Assembly: GCA_964371725.1 (NCBI GenBank)
Contig: CAYJNQ010000001.1
Location: forward strand, 153,645-217,644
Reading direction: 5' to 3'
Length of the DNA stretch: 64,000 nucleotides
From: JAAYCI01 sp964371725
Lineage (GTDB): Bacteria; Bacillota; Clostridia; Oscillospirales; Ruminococcaceae
Below the pieces are notes generated by a model that was not told the origin of the DNA, ran no database searches, and was given only the letters and a program-made list of their open reading frames with translations. Below, piece by piece: positions 34,259-43,814 of the stretch. How positions within the stretch are numbered: position 1 is the stretch's first letter; the number at the start of each line of letters is the position of its first letter. The position numbers were made by a program, and so were the translations under genes.

Positions 34259-35494
34259 ATGAAAGTGACAGAACATGAGTTAGACATCAATTTAGGCATT
34301 GCAAATACCACAAGATTGCACCGAGATTTAAAAGACAACCTGATAGACAAACTGTGCATGACTGAGGTAATCAATGCCGATTTATCCATTGCCGCCTATG
34401 GGGAAGAAACCTATTATGCCGGTTGCAAAGATGTTTTGCAAAATGTGCAAATGGGTTTGGAGCAAATGGGTCTTGACGAGGTGATTTTTCTTTACGCATA
34501 CAACTACAATAAATTCGTTCTGGCCGCGAACCGTTCCATTTCTAAAGAAGATTTTCTCGAACTCATGAAACAGTTCTACACACAATTTGAATCGGCCTCC
34601 TCTTCGCAAGTAGATGTAAGCGGCGTATCTCGCTTCGCCGTGGTGATGCAGGATGACCGCCTGATAGAAAGAGCTCTGCTTGCATTGTTGCTTGCCAAAG
34701 ACACACATGAAAACTTTCATATAACGCCCGATGAATTGGACATTACCGACACCATTCAAAAAGATGCGCAGGTGCTGGATTTAATCAATTTTGCGATGCA
34801 GAAAAAACGCATCATCCCCTATTATCAGGGCATCCGCAACAACCAAACCGGCAAGATCGAAAAATTTGAGGCGCTGATGCGCATCGCCGATGAAAACGGA
34901 AAAATTTACAACCCCGGCCAGTTTTTGGAAGTTGCCAAAAAATACAAGATATATAACCGTCTCAGCCAAATGATGATAAAACAGGCACTCAGTGAATTCA
35001 TTGATCGGCCCGAACAGCTTTCGGTGAACATTTCGGCCTATGACATTTCCAGCGAGACCTTCCGGAAATGGTTTTTTCGGCAACTTGGGAAATACCCAAA
35101 CTGCCAAAACTTGGTGATTGAGTTTGTGGAAACCGAAAATTATCAGGATGAAACACTGTTTGGTTTTATCGAAAAGGTGCGCAGCTTCGGTTGCCGCATT
35201 TCCGTGGACGATTTTGGCTCCGGATATGCCACTTACACCACCATCATTTCCCTTTCTCCCGCCTTCATCAAAATTGACGGCACCATCATCAAAGACATTG
35301 CCGTCTCTGAGAAAAACGTCATCATCCTTCGTTCTATTTGTTTCATGGCCAATCTCATAGGGGCCAAGACGATCGCCGAATTTGTGGAAAACGCGCAGAT
35401 ACAAGAGGTGCTGGACCAATATGACGTGCACTATTCGCAGGGCTACCTCTACAGCAAGCCAAAACCCATTTCCGAATGCGAAATAGAACGGTAA
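34259..35494 (+). CDS. EAL-domain cyclic-di-GMP phosphodiesterase
   Basis: A 411-residue cytoplasmic protein. The first 165 residues look like a degenerate GGDEF-type or sensory domain without the GGDEF motif. The EAL domain (about 180-405) has EKFEALMRI, SVNISAYD, VIEFVETEN, VDDFGSGYATY, IKIDGTIIK and AEFVEN, so the catalytic set appears intact and c-di-GMP hydrolysis to pGpG is expected. GGAG precedes the ATG. It is monocistronic with a strong terminator. Confidence 0.93.
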   Translation: MKVTEHELDINLGIANTTRLHRDLKDNLIDKLCMTEVINADLSIAAYGEETYYAGCKDVLQNVQMGLEQMGLDEVIFLYAYNYNKFVLAANRSISKEDFLELMKQFYTQFESASSSQVDVSGVSRFAVVMQDDRLIERALLALLLAKDTHENFHITPDELDITDTIQKDAQVLDLINFAMQKKRIIPYYQGIRNNQTGKIEKFEALMRIADENGKIYNPGQFLEVAKKYKIYNRLSQMMIKQALSEFIDRPEQLSVNISAYDISSETFRKWFFRQLGKYPNCQNLVIEFVETENYQDETLFGFIEKVRSFGCRISVDDFGSGYATYTTIISLSPAFIKIDGTIIKDIAVSEKNVIILRSICFMANLIGAKTIAEFVENAQIQEVLDQYDVHYSQGYLYSKPKPISECEIER

Positions 35495-35527
35495 TTTGCC
35501 CCTGTGGGCATCTCCGTTTGCACAAAG

Positions 35528-35555
35528 AAAACCGCCCATAAAGGGCGGTTTTTTT
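35528..35555. terminator. Terminator between EAL gene and recQ
   Basis: A perfect 10-bp stem (35528-35537/35543-35552) with T-run; it lies between convergent genes and may serve both. Confidence 0.9.
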
Positions 35556-35580
35556 ACAATTTATAGCCGAATTTGTGCTC

Positions 35581-37791
35581 CTATCCTTTTTCTTTTTGAA
35601 TTATTTCACAAAGATGGTCGAGGATAATGCGCTGAAAAGCAGGCGAGTAGAAATTCATTTGAAACCGCCGCCCATACGCCTGCCGCTCTTGCACGGTGAT
35701 GCCGGCTTCAAGACCGCTTTCTGTGGGATCTTTACGCGTGCGATTGCCACCCTGCGAAACAATGCGCAAGTATCCCTCTGCCACCAGCCAAGAGGCTATC
35801 TTGGCAGCGCTGAGCTTACTACAAGTATGTTTTTCAAGCGATTCATTCAAGTGGAACGTAAGCTCTGTGAGAGAAACCGCCTTTTCTGCCACCGGAATGC
35901 TTTGCAATACCTCCTCGCTTGGCAGGTGCAGCAACGAGGTGGTTTTTTGCTTTTGCATCATTTTTAAACCCGGTGAAGCCAATCCCCGCTCCTTGCAATA
36001 AGCGGCCACAACCTCCACGAATAGGGGGCCATATTGTTGCGCTTTCACCTCACCAACTCCCGAAATATTTCGAAAACCCTCTACCGTCTGCGGCAACCAC
36101 ACACACATTTCCGTCAACGTTTTATTGCTAAAAACCATATAGGCGGGGATGTGTCTTTCGTTCGCCAACGTTTTTCGCAATTCAAACAGCCGCTGATATA
36201 AAACGGTGTGTTCGCCAATTTCTTGCAGAAAATCGGTTTTTGTCGGTTCCTCTTTCACTTCGGCACGCTTCATATGCAAAGTTCTTTTTCCCTGGAGAAC
36301 CTCTTGTGCAGCGGGCGCAAGCTTTAAAACCGTATACTGTCCTTCGTCTTGCAACAACACCTTTTGGTGCAGCAATTCCCGAATGATAAACCGAAGCTCC
36401 TCTTCACTTTTATCGCTGATACCGTAGGTGGAAAGATTTTGAAACCCCTGTGAAAGGACACGCTCGTTTTTGCTTCCACGCAACACAGAAACGACCATGC
36501 CCGCGCCAAACCTTTCGTGCATGCGATACACACACGAGAGAATTTTTTGTGCGTCAACGGTAATGTCCACTTCTTCAAAGCGGGTGTCACAATTGCTGCA
36601 GTGCCCACAATATGGCGGTGGCATTTCGCCAAAATAATGCAAAATATGCCCGCGCAAACACTCCTTTGATGTGGCATAAAAAGTCATTTGGCGCAGTCTT
36701 TCGTAATCTTGCTGTTTGCGCGTTTGTTCCTCTTGTGTGTTTTCGTTTTGCGAGGAATGCTCAATTAGAAATTGGTTTGTGCGCACATCTTGCCCGCTAT
36801 ACAGCAAGATGCAGCGCGCCGCACTTCCGTCCCGTCCGGCTCTGCCTGCCTCTTGATAATAGCTCTCAAGGTCTTTGGGCATATTGTAGTGTACCACAAA
36901 GGAAACATTCGATTTGTCTATGCCCATACCAAAGGCATTTGTAGCCACCATAACGGTGGCACTATCGTTTAAAAATCGCTCTTGATTATCTCGGCGCTCC
37001 TCATCTGAAAGTCCGGCATGATAGCGTACGGCTTCAAACTTCCGTGCCTGCAACGCCTTGCAAACCTCCTCCACCGTTTTCCGTGTTAGGCAATACACAA
37101 TGCCGCTTTGCTCTTTGGCCTGCTCCAGAATGTGCAACAGTGCAAAGAGCTTGTCTTTGGGCTGTGCCACCTCAAGATAGAGATTTTCACGGTTAAATCC
37201 TGTTACCAACACATGGGGAGTCTGCAGCTGCAAAAGCGAGACAATGTCTTCGCGCACACGCTTTGTAGCCGTGGCCGTAAAGGCGCAAAGTGGTGGGCGT
37301 TGTGGCAAACCATCTATAAATTGTGGAATTTGCAAATAAGCCGGGCGAAAATCTTGCCCCCACTGCGAAATACAGTGCGCCTCGTCCACAGCGAGCAACG
37401 AAAGGGAAGTTTCCGCAGAAAAACGCAAAAAATCTTCGGTCAAAAGACGCTCAGGTGCAACATAGAGAAGCTTATAGCGGTTGTTTTTTGCATTCTCCAT
37501 TACAAGCGCCATTTGTTTTGCAGATAGGGAAGAATTCAAATAGGCCGCCGGAACACCCGACTGAACCAAGGCCACCACCTGGTTGTGCATCAAAGAAATG
37601 AGCGGGGAAACAACCAACGTAAGCCCTTCGAGAAGCAGGGAGGGCACTTGGTAGCAGATGGACTTTCCGGCACCTGTAGGCATAATGCCCAGAACATCTT
37701 GCCCTTGTAGTAGCGCGCGTATAAGTTCTGCCTGACCCGGGCGAAACTGTGTGTATCCAAACGTGCGCCGCAAGACCTCTTCAGCCTTCAT
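35581..37791 (-). CDS. recQ: ATP-dependent DNA helicase RecQ
   Basis: A 736-residue 3'-5' helicase. Motif 0 is FGYTQFRPGQAELIRAL, Walker A MPTGAGKSICYQVP, DEAH box VDEAHCISQWG, motif III FTATATKRV, motif VI YQEAGRAGRDGSAA. The zinc site (CLRGHILHYFG, CGHCSNC) and winged-helix RQC follow, then HRDC (about 525-595). A C-terminal extension of about 110 residues ending with another winged-helix-like stretch makes it longer than E. coli RecQ. GGAGGTGGG precedes the ATG. It acts in recombination and fork repair. Confidence 0.96.
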   Translation of the reverse strand: MKAEEVLRRTFGYTQFRPGQAELIRALLQGQDVLGIMPTGAGKSICYQVPSLLLEGLTLVVSPLISLMHNQVVALVQSGVPAAYLNSSLSAKQMALVMENAKNNRYKLLYVAPERLLTEDFLRFSAETSLSLLAVDEAHCISQWGQDFRPAYLQIPQFIDGLPQRPPLCAFTATATKRVREDIVSLLQLQTPHVLVTGFNRENLYLEVAQPKDKLFALLHILEQAKEQSGIVYCLTRKTVEEVCKALQARKFEAVRYHAGLSDEERRDNQERFLNDSATVMVATNAFGMGIDKSNVSFVVHYNMPKDLESYYQEAGRAGRDGSAARCILLYSGQDVRTNQFLIEHSSQNENTQEEQTRKQQDYERLRQMTFYATSKECLRGHILHYFGEMPPPYCGHCSNCDTRFEEVDITVDAQKILSCVYRMHERFGAGMVVSVLRGSKNERVLSQGFQNLSTYGISDKSEEELRFIIRELLHQKVLLQDEGQYTVLKLAPAAQEVLQGKRTLHMKRAEVKEEPTKTDFLQEIGEHTVLYQRLFELRKTLANERHIPAYMVFSNKTLTEMCVWLPQTVEGFRNISGVGEVKAQQYGPLFVEVVAAYCKERGLASPGLKMMQKQKTTSLLHLPSEEVLQSIPVAEKAVSLTELTFHLNESLEKHTCSKLSAAKIASWLVAEGYLRIVSQGGNRTRKDPTESGLEAGITVQERQAYGRRFQMNFYSPAFQRIILDHLCEIIQKEKG

Positions 37792-37872
37792 GGCTTCCCA
37801 CCTCCCCGAATCGCAAGGTTTTGAATGGCTACGGATGCAAATTAGACCGTGCTAAAACCGGGCTGAAACGAT

Positions 37873-39534
37873 CTAGCCCAAAATGGTATCGGCCAGGGTT
37901 TTTCCGGCCGGAATCATCGGCAACACCATTTCATTTTTGTCGATGGGGCAATCGATGAACACCGGTGTTTTCGACAAAAGTGCCTCTTTCAGAACCCGTT
38001 CGAACTCCTCCGGGGTATGCACCCGGTAGCCCTTTGCGCCAAAACCTTCGGCCAGTTTCACAAAATCGATATCACATTCAATATCGGTTTGCGAAAAATG
38101 GTCGTTGTAGAAAACGTGTTGCCACTGGCGCACCATGCCAAGCGATCGGTTGTTGAAAACCACACTTACAATGGGCAGGCCATTTGCCATAGCCGTGCTA
38201 CACTCATTGAAATTCATCAGGAAACTGCCATCGCCCGTGATGTGTAAAACACGTCGGTCGGGTTCTGCCATTTGGGCACCGATGGCGGCACCATATCCAA
38301 AGCCCATGGTACCAAGCCCGCCACTGGTAAGAAAGCTACGCGGCTTTGTTCTTTTACAATATTGTGCCGTCCACATTTGGTTTTGTCCCACATCGGTAAC
38401 AAGAACGGCATCCTCCCCAACTGTTTCATTGATGATTTCAATGAGCTGGTGTGGGCGCAGACGATCAAAGGAATCTTCCGGTTTGTAATCTTTTTTGCGC
38501 CAAGTGGAAATTTCAGTCATCCAGTCATCATATTTTCCAGGTTCCAAAAGGGGAAGCAACTCTTCCAACACAAGCTTCATATCGCCTATCACAGCGTGGT
38601 GCACGTGCACATTTTTGTTCACTTCACTCGGGTCGATGTCAATTTGCACAATGGTGGCGTTCGGCGCCCATGTTTTGGGAGACAGGGCCACGCGGTCTGA
38701 AAAGCGGAAGCCCACACCCAAAATCAAATCGGCATATTCCAGCGCCAAATTGCCGCTAAGGTTCCCGTGCATCCCCACAAGCCCCATGTTCAGCGGGTCG
38801 TCCCAGCTAAGCACACCGGTACCCATAAGGCTGTGCACGGCAGGCAAACCCGCCTTGTGCAATACCTCGTGTAACACTTCACTGGCGCCACTTGCAACGG
38901 CGCCGCCGCCATAGCACACAATGGGTTTTTTGCTTTTTGCCAAAAGGCGTGCAATTTCTTGCACACCGTCTTTATTTTCAAATACAGGCGCCTCACATTT
39001 CACAGCCGGCGCCGGTGTGAATTCGTACTCTGCCGTGGTTACATCTTTTGTGATATCCACCAGAACAGGGCCTTTGCGCCCGGAGCTTGCAATTTGAAAT
39101 GCCTCTCGCAGGGTACTTGCAAGCTCTTTGATGTCTTGCACAACGAAATTGTGTTTTGTGATGGGCATGCTCAGCCCCACGGTGTACACCTCTTGGAAGC
39201 TATCCTTTCCGATGAGGTGCGAGGGCACATTGCCTGTGATGGCCACCATGGGTACCGAATCCATATAAGCCGTGGCAATGCCTGTTATAAGGTTGGTGGC
39301 ACCGGGGCCACTGGAGGCCAACACCACCCCGGTTTTGCCCGAAAGGCGAGCATATCCGTCGGCCGCATGGGATGCCCCCTGCTCGTGGGCGGTAAGCACA
39401 TGTTTGATTTTATTGCGGTATTCGTACAATACCTCGTATATATGGATTACCGCGCCCCCCGGATAGCCGAAAATGGTATTTACTTCTTGCTCCAAGAGCA
39501 CCTCTGCCAAAATTTGTGCACCGTTCAATTTCAT
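37873..39534 (-). CDS. ilvB: Acetolactate synthase, large subunit
   Basis: A 553-residue thiamine-diphosphate enzyme for the first common step of branched-chain amino acid synthesis. FGYPGGAVIHIYE and LTAHEQGASHAADGYARL (cofactor-activating Glu) open the protein; SSGPGATNLITGIATA and the ThDP/Mg motif ITGDGSFLMNFNE with FNNRSLGMVRQWQ are clear. The start ATG 39534 is preceded by GAGG. No ilvN regulatory-subunit gene is adjacent. The leader is a T-box, so expression should rise when an uncharged branched-chain tRNA accumulates. Confidence 0.96.
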   Translation of the reverse strand: MKLNGAQILAEVLLEQEVNTIFGYPGGAVIHIYEVLYEYRNKIKHVLTAHEQGASHAADGYARLSGKTGVVLASSGPGATNLITGIATAYMDSVPMVAITGNVPSHLIGKDSFQEVYTVGLSMPITKHNFVVQDIKELASTLREAFQIASSGRKGPVLVDITKDVTTAEYEFTPAPAVKCEAPVFENKDGVQEIARLLAKSKKPIVCYGGGAVASGASEVLHEVLHKAGLPAVHSLMGTGVLSWDDPLNMGLVGMHGNLSGNLALEYADLILGVGFRFSDRVALSPKTWAPNATIVQIDIDPSEVNKNVHVHHAVIGDMKLVLEELLPLLEPGKYDDWMTEISTWRKKDYKPEDSFDRLRPHQLIEIINETVGEDAVLVTDVGQNQMWTAQYCKRTKPRSFLTSGGLGTMGFGYGAAIGAQMAEPDRRVLHITGDGSFLMNFNECSTAMANGLPIVSVVFNNRSLGMVRQWQHVFYNDHFSQTDIECDIDFVKLAEGFGAKGYRVHTPEEFERVLKEALLSKTPVFIDCPIDKNEMVLPMIPAGKTLADTILG

Positions 39535-39599
39535 CCTCGTTTCCTCGCTTTCACACTTGTACCTGTGGGTATGCATGCCACACACAAAAGATACTCTAT

Positions 39600-39985
39600 A
39601 ATAAAATAAAAGACCTGCCTCTCTAAGAGACAGGCCTTGCCTGCGGTACCACTCTACTTGCCATGCACACAACACAGCCCCTCGGCGAGCATCAAAAACA
39701 CAAAACACATTCTTCCCTTGTAAGCAAAGAAAAAGAACCCAAAAGCGTTTTTATAAATGCCGCGCACCGATAACGGGGTGCTTGCCGTTTGCACCTACAC
39801 AAAGGCATCGCCTTCTTCGGGCAACTGCTCTGGGAAGGACAGCCGCGCAAACCATTGGCACCGCCTTGCACCACCCGGCGGCTCTCTGAGCCTTTTGTGT
39901 TTGCCAGCCCTGTTTCCCGTCTTTGCATGTTTCCTGTTTTCTGCCGGTGCACTTTCTATACCCGAACCCACACCGAAAGATTACA
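39600..39985 (-). ncRNA. T-box riboswitch leader of ilvB
   Basis: On the minus strand the conserved T-box AGAGTGGTACCGCAGG (39655-39640) precedes a 12-bp terminator stem with two G-U pairs (39638-39627/39621-39610) and a T-run. About 330 nt of structured leader lie upstream, including the GGTGG-type apical region near 39872. The terminator forms unless uncharged tRNA stabilises the antiterminator. By context the cognate tRNA should be Leu, Ile or Val; I could not place the specifier codon with confidence. Confidence 0.9.
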
Positions 39986-39988
39986 AAT

Positions 39989-40017
39989 ATTATAGCCTTT
40001 GTTTTCGCCTCTGTCAA
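39989..40017 (-). promoter_or_regulatory. Promoter of the ilvB T-box transcript
   Basis: Perfect TTGACA (40017-40012), 17 nt, perfect TATAAT (39994-39989) on the minus strand. Confidence 0.92.
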
Positions 40018-40070
40018 CCGTTTGGGAGGGGCGCTCTCCGGCTAAGTTCTACTACTTTACACCCGACATC

Positions 40071-40922
40071 TTATTTGCGAAATTCATCGAACATTTTTTC
40101 GAAGTCTTCCATCGGCTCTGCCACATGATACACATATTCGTCCGAGGGGAATACACCACCACGCACGTCGCTGGCATATTCTTTGATGGCGTTGGTTTCC
40201 ACTTCGGCCACATTGGCATATTTTTTCACAAATTTCGGTGTGAACGCCTGGAACATGCCCAGCATATCGCCGCAGATGATGAGCTGGCCGTCTGCAGGGC
40301 CTGCACCGATGCTGTACACCGGAATGGTGAGCAACTCGCAAATAAACGCAGTCACCTCGGGGGGCACTGCCTCCACCAACAGGGCATAGGCACCGGCCTC
40401 TTGCACGGCAAGGGCATCTTTAATCACTTCACGTGCATTTACCACGTCGCGGCCTTGGGCTTTAAAGCCGCCGAGCTGGCCGGAGCTTTGCGGTGTAAGG
40501 CCGATGTGCCCAATGACGGGAATGCCGGCGTTGGTAATGGCACGAATGCGGCTGGCAATGCGCACACCACCCTCCAGTTTGATGCAATCCGTGCGGGCTT
40601 CTTTGATGAAACGGCCCGCATTGGCCACGGCATCCTCGTCCGACACTTGGTAAGACATGAACGGCATATCGCCCACTACCCAGGTGTTCGGCGCACCACG
40701 CTTCACAGCCTTGCAGTGGCTTAGGCAGTCTTCCATAGTTACAGGTTCTGTGCCGTCGTAACCAAGCACCACCATGCCAAGGGAATCGCCTACCAAAATC
40801 ATATCCACGCCCGCTTGCTCTGCAAAAGAGGCAATGGGGAAGTCATAGGCTGTAATCCACACAACCTGCTCTTTGTTTGCTTTCATTTTACGAAAATCAA
40901 TAATGCTTTTTTTCTTTGCCAT
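40071..40922 (-). CDS. panB: 3-methyl-2-oxobutanoate hydroxymethyltransferase
   Basis: A 283-residue enzyme that adds a hydroxymethyl group from methylene-THF to 2-oxoisovalerate to give ketopantoate, the first step to pantothenate and CoA. Signatures are WITAYDFPIASFAEQAGVD, ILVGDSLGMVVLGYDGT (Mg-binding Asp), VVGDMPFMSYQ and IKLEGG. The start is ATG 40922, 9 nt from AAGGAG. The ilvB promoter follows directly, so it is a separate unit, though both depend on the valine pathway. Confidence 0.96.
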   Translation of the reverse strand: MAKKKSIIDFRKMKANKEQVVWITAYDFPIASFAEQAGVDMILVGDSLGMVVLGYDGTEPVTMEDCLSHCKAVKRGAPNTWVVGDMPFMSYQVSDEDAVANAGRFIKEARTDCIKLEGGVRIASRIRAITNAGIPVIGHIGLTPQSSGQLGGFKAQGRDVVNAREVIKDALAVQEAGAYALLVEAVPPEVTAFICELLTIPVYSIGAGPADGQLIICGDMLGMFQAFTPKFVKKYANVAEVETNAIKEYASDVRGGVFPSDEYVYHVAEPMEDFEKMFDEFRK

Positions 40923-40961
40923 GCTCACTTGCTCCTTACATTCAGATTAAAATTTCAATAT

Positions 40962-41002
40962 AAGCCGCATCATTCAGGCTCTATAGCCGAATGATGCGGC
41001 TT
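40962..41002 (-). terminator. Terminator of the OpuC-type operon
   Basis: A 14-bp stem (40962-40975/40989-41002) with extra inner pairs, just after the last binding-protein gene and followed by a T-rich stretch on the minus strand. Confidence 0.75.
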
Positions 41003-41035
41003 TCGCAACTATAAATGTTTTGAAAGACCCAATGG

Positions 41036-42019
41036 TTAGATTAGGCCATTTTCCGTGAGGAATTCTTCGGCCACTTCCTGCACGCTTCTGCCGTCCATGT
41101 CCACTGCCAAGTTCACCTCTTGCAACACTTCCTCGGTGAGCAGCGGGGCCAAAACATCCATCTCTTCCATCAAGGTGGGATAGGCTTCGGCAATTTCTTC
41201 ACGCACCATGTAGCTAAGCATATAGGTGTTGAAGAAGTCAAGATCGTCTTCCAAAATTACCAAATCCATGGCGACAATTTGTCCTTGTGTGGTCAGGCCC
41301 ATGGCCACGTCGGCTTCCCCGTTGGCAAGCGCTTCATAGTCCAGCCCACTCATACCATTGGTCAAAAGCTCCTCGTCGAACTCGAAGTCATAGTGCTCCA
41401 TGAGGCCGGCAACGCCATCGGGGCGCTCCCAGGTTTCCAGGCCGAAGAAAGTGCTCACAGGCTCGCCTGACTCTATCAACGCTTTCAAATCCGAAATCGT
41501 TACAAGGTCGTTCGCTTCGGCAAATTCACGTGTGGTGATAAGGCAATAGGTGTTATTCACATCTGTGGGCGCACCCCAGAGAATGTTGTTGTTCTCTGCG
41601 TCAAAGGTCTTCACAAAGTCGTAGCTCTCTTCAAAACTCAGTCTTTCCTCTGAAAGTTCTTCGAGCTCTACAATGGCATTTGTGAAATCCCAGTAGATAT
41701 CAATTTCATCGCCTTTGATAGCCGTGCGGCAGATGGGCGTGGGACCTAGATTCAAACGGTCTTCCACCTCATAGCCGAGGGATTCGAGATATTGCTTTGT
41801 GATTTCGCCGTAGAACAGGGTTTCGGTGAAGTCTTTGCTGGAAACAACGATGGGCCCACGAACGGCTTCGGCATTGCCCTCGGCAGCTTCACTGCCTGCG
41901 GCTGCACTTTCGGCCGGTGCGGCTTCGCTTTCGGTGGTGCTTTGGCAACCTGCAAACAAACTTGCCGTTAAAGTGAGTGCCAAAGCCAAACCCAGCATTT
42001 TTTTCGTCGTGTGTTTCAT
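41036..42019 (-). CDS. Quaternary-amine ABC transporter substrate-binding lipoprotein (copy 2)
   Basis: A 327-residue OpuCC/ProX-like binding protein of the glycine betaine/carnitine/choline group. The signal peptide ends at the lipobox LFAGC. An Ala/Glu/Ser-rich linker leads to the OpuAC domain: IVVSSKDFTETLFYGEITKQ, GPTPICRTAIKGDEIDIYWD, and NGLI at the end. It is a close duplicate of the protein encoded immediately upstream. It should deliver ligand to the permeases of this operon; a different specificity from its twin is possible. Confidence 0.93.
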   Translation of the reverse strand: MKHTTKKMLGLALALTLTASLFAGCQSTTESEAAPAESAAAGSEAAEGNAEAVRGPIVVSSKDFTETLFYGEITKQYLESLGYEVEDRLNLGPTPICRTAIKGDEIDIYWDFTNAIVELEELSEERLSFEESYDFVKTFDAENNNILWGAPTDVNNTYCLITTREFAEANDLVTISDLKALIESGEPVSTFFGLETWERPDGVAGLMEHYDFEFDEELLTNGMSGLDYEALANGEADVAMGLTTQGQIVAMDLVILEDDLDFFNTYMLSYMVREEIAEAYPTLMEEMDVLAPLLTEEVLQEVNLAVDMDGRSVQEVAEEFLTENGLI

Positions 42020-42071
42020 TTTTCTCCTTCTAGGTCACACCCTATTAGATACATGTAATTGTGTTGAATGG

Positions 42072-43082
42072 TTAGATCAGGCCGTTTTCGGTAAGGAATT
42101 CGGTGGCCACCTCTTGCACGCTTCTGCCGTCCACTTCCACTTCAAGGTTCACTTGTTGCAGCACTTCGTCGTTGAGCAGTGGGCACAAAACGTCCATTTC
42201 TTCCATCAAAGTCGGGTAAGCTTCGGCAATTTCACCGCGCACCATGTAAGAGGGCATATAGGTGCTGAAGAAGCCCATGTCATCTTCAAGAACAACATGT
42301 CCGAAAGAGGCAATTTGACCCTGTGTTGCAAGCCCCATGGCAATGTCGGCTTCATCGTTGGCAAGCGCTTCATGGTCAAGGCCGGTCATGCCTGTGGTAA
42401 GCAGGCTCTCATCGAACTCAAAGTCATAGTGTTCCATCAAACCGGCAATGCCATCGGAACGTTCCCAAGTTTCCAGGCCAAAGAAGGTGCGCACAGGCTC
42501 GCCTGCTTCTATCATCGCTTTCACATCCGAGATGGTTACAAGGTCGTTTTCTTCGGCAAAGGGGCCAGAAGCCATCAATACGTATGCCGTGTTCACTTCT
42601 GTGGGTGCACCCCAGAGAATATCGTAATTTTCCGCATCGTACTCTTTGATAAATTCATAGCTCTCTTCATAGCCAAGCATTGCCTCGGAAAGCTCTTCGG
42701 TTTGGATAACACCGTTGGTGTAATCCCAATACAAATCAATTTCATCGCCTTTGATGGCCGTGCGGCAGATGGGCGTGGGGCCAAGGTTCATGCGATCTTC
42801 TACTTCATAACCAAGGGATTCGAGGTACTGTTTGGTAATTTCGCCGTAGAAAAGAGCTTCGGTAAAGTCTTTGCTGGAAACCACAATGGGGCCACGAACG
42901 GCTTCTGCATCGCCTGTGGCTTCGCTCATAGCCACTTCACTACCGGCGGCTTCGCTCATGGCGGCTTCGCTTTCGGCCGGTGCAGCTTCGCTTTCGGCGG
43001 CGGTTTGGCAACCTGCAAGCAGGCTGACTGTTAAAGTGAGTGCCAACAGTAAAACCAGAACTTTTTTTGATGTACGTTTCAT
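42072..43082 (-). CDS. Quaternary-amine ABC transporter substrate-binding lipoprotein (copy 1)
   Basis: A 336-residue paralogue of the next gene, with lipobox LLAGC and an even longer repetitive linker (SEAAMSEAAGSEVAMSEAT). The OpuAC domain has SSKDFTEALFYGEITKQYLE, YWDYTNGVIQTEELSEAM and the same C-terminus ENGLI. Start ATG 43082 behind GGAGGAG; the longer frame is not supported. The two copies share long identical stretches, indicating a fairly recent tandem duplication. Confidence 0.93.
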   Translation of the reverse strand: MKRTSKKVLVLLLALTLTVSLLAGCQTAAESEAAPAESEAAMSEAAGSEVAMSEATGDAEAVRGPIVVSSKDFTEALFYGEITKQYLESLGYEVEDRMNLGPTPICRTAIKGDEIDLYWDYTNGVIQTEELSEAMLGYEESYEFIKEYDAENYDILWGAPTEVNTAYVLMASGPFAEENDLVTISDVKAMIEAGEPVRTFFGLETWERSDGIAGLMEHYDFEFDESLLTTGMTGLDHEALANDEADIAMGLATQGQIASFGHVVLEDDMGFFSTYMPSYMVRGEIAEAYPTLMEEMDVLCPLLNDEVLQQVNLEVEVDGRSVQEVATEFLTENGLI

Positions 43083-43163
43083 TTCTTCTCCTCCAAAATT
43101 TTTGTTTATTGCTAAGCCAAACGTCGCCAACTCAAATCCAAAATTCGAATTGGTTTTTTTTGG

Positions 43164-43814
43164 CTAAAGCCCAATATGCATACTTTTTGCCGATTTCTTG
43201 CTGATATAGCCAATGCCTTTATCCAATATAATAGCCATGAGCGTGGTAAGACCCGCACCCACGATAATTTGCTCGGAGCGCATCATCGTAACACCTATGA
43301 AAATCATGGTGCCAAGGCCACCTGCACCGATGAGTGCCGCCACGGCCGTGGTTGCCACCAAAATAACGGCCGTAGTTTGAATACCGTTTAATATAATGGG
43401 CATGGCAAGCGGCAATTCTACGCGAAACAGCGTTTGTGTTTTGGAAAGCCCCATGCCGCGCGAAGCTTCCAAAATGTCTTCATCCACCTTGTTGATACCC
43501 GCGATGGTGTTGCGCACTATGGGAAGCAACCCGTAGATGGTAAGCACCACAAGGCTGGGAAACAAGCCAACGCCCATAAAACGCATACCCAATGCCAAAA
43601 TGGCAAGGCTTGGCACACTTTGTGCCACATTGAGCACGGCTAAGACAGCACCGGAATACCGCTTGATGCTCTTGCGAGTGAGGAACACACCCAGTGGCAC
43701 CGCCACCGCACAAGCACAGCTAAGGGAAATCAGTGTGATGTAGATGTGTTGCCACAGCAAAGTGGGCACATCTTCCACGAACAGCTCTATGATTGTTTCA
43801 AAAAAATCTGTCAT
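43164..43814 (-). CDS. Quaternary-amine ABC transporter permease (OpuCB/OpuCD type)
   Basis: A 216-residue membrane component with five to six helices. The EAA loop (DEDILEASRGMGLSKTQTL, RVELPLAMPIILNGI) contacts the ATPase, and NVAQSVPSLAILALGMRF is the typical OpuC permease region. It overlaps the preceding permease gene by an ATGA and precedes the two binding-protein genes. Confidence 0.94.
   Translation of the reverse strand: MTDFFETIIELFVEDVPTLLWQHIYITLISLSCACAVAVPLGVFLTRKSIKRYSGAVLAVLNVAQSVPSLAILALGMRFMGVGLFPSLVVLTIYGLLPIVRNTIAGINKVDEDILEASRGMGLSKTQTLFRVELPLAMPIILNGIQTTAVILVATTAVAALIGAGGLGTMIFIGVTMMRSEQIIVGAGLTTLMAIILDKGIGYISKKSAKSMHIGL

Noticed and set aside
41826..43034. 402-codon plus-strand open frame
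   Set aside because: Antisense shadow of the two binding-protein genes, whose lipoboxes and domains are unmistakable.
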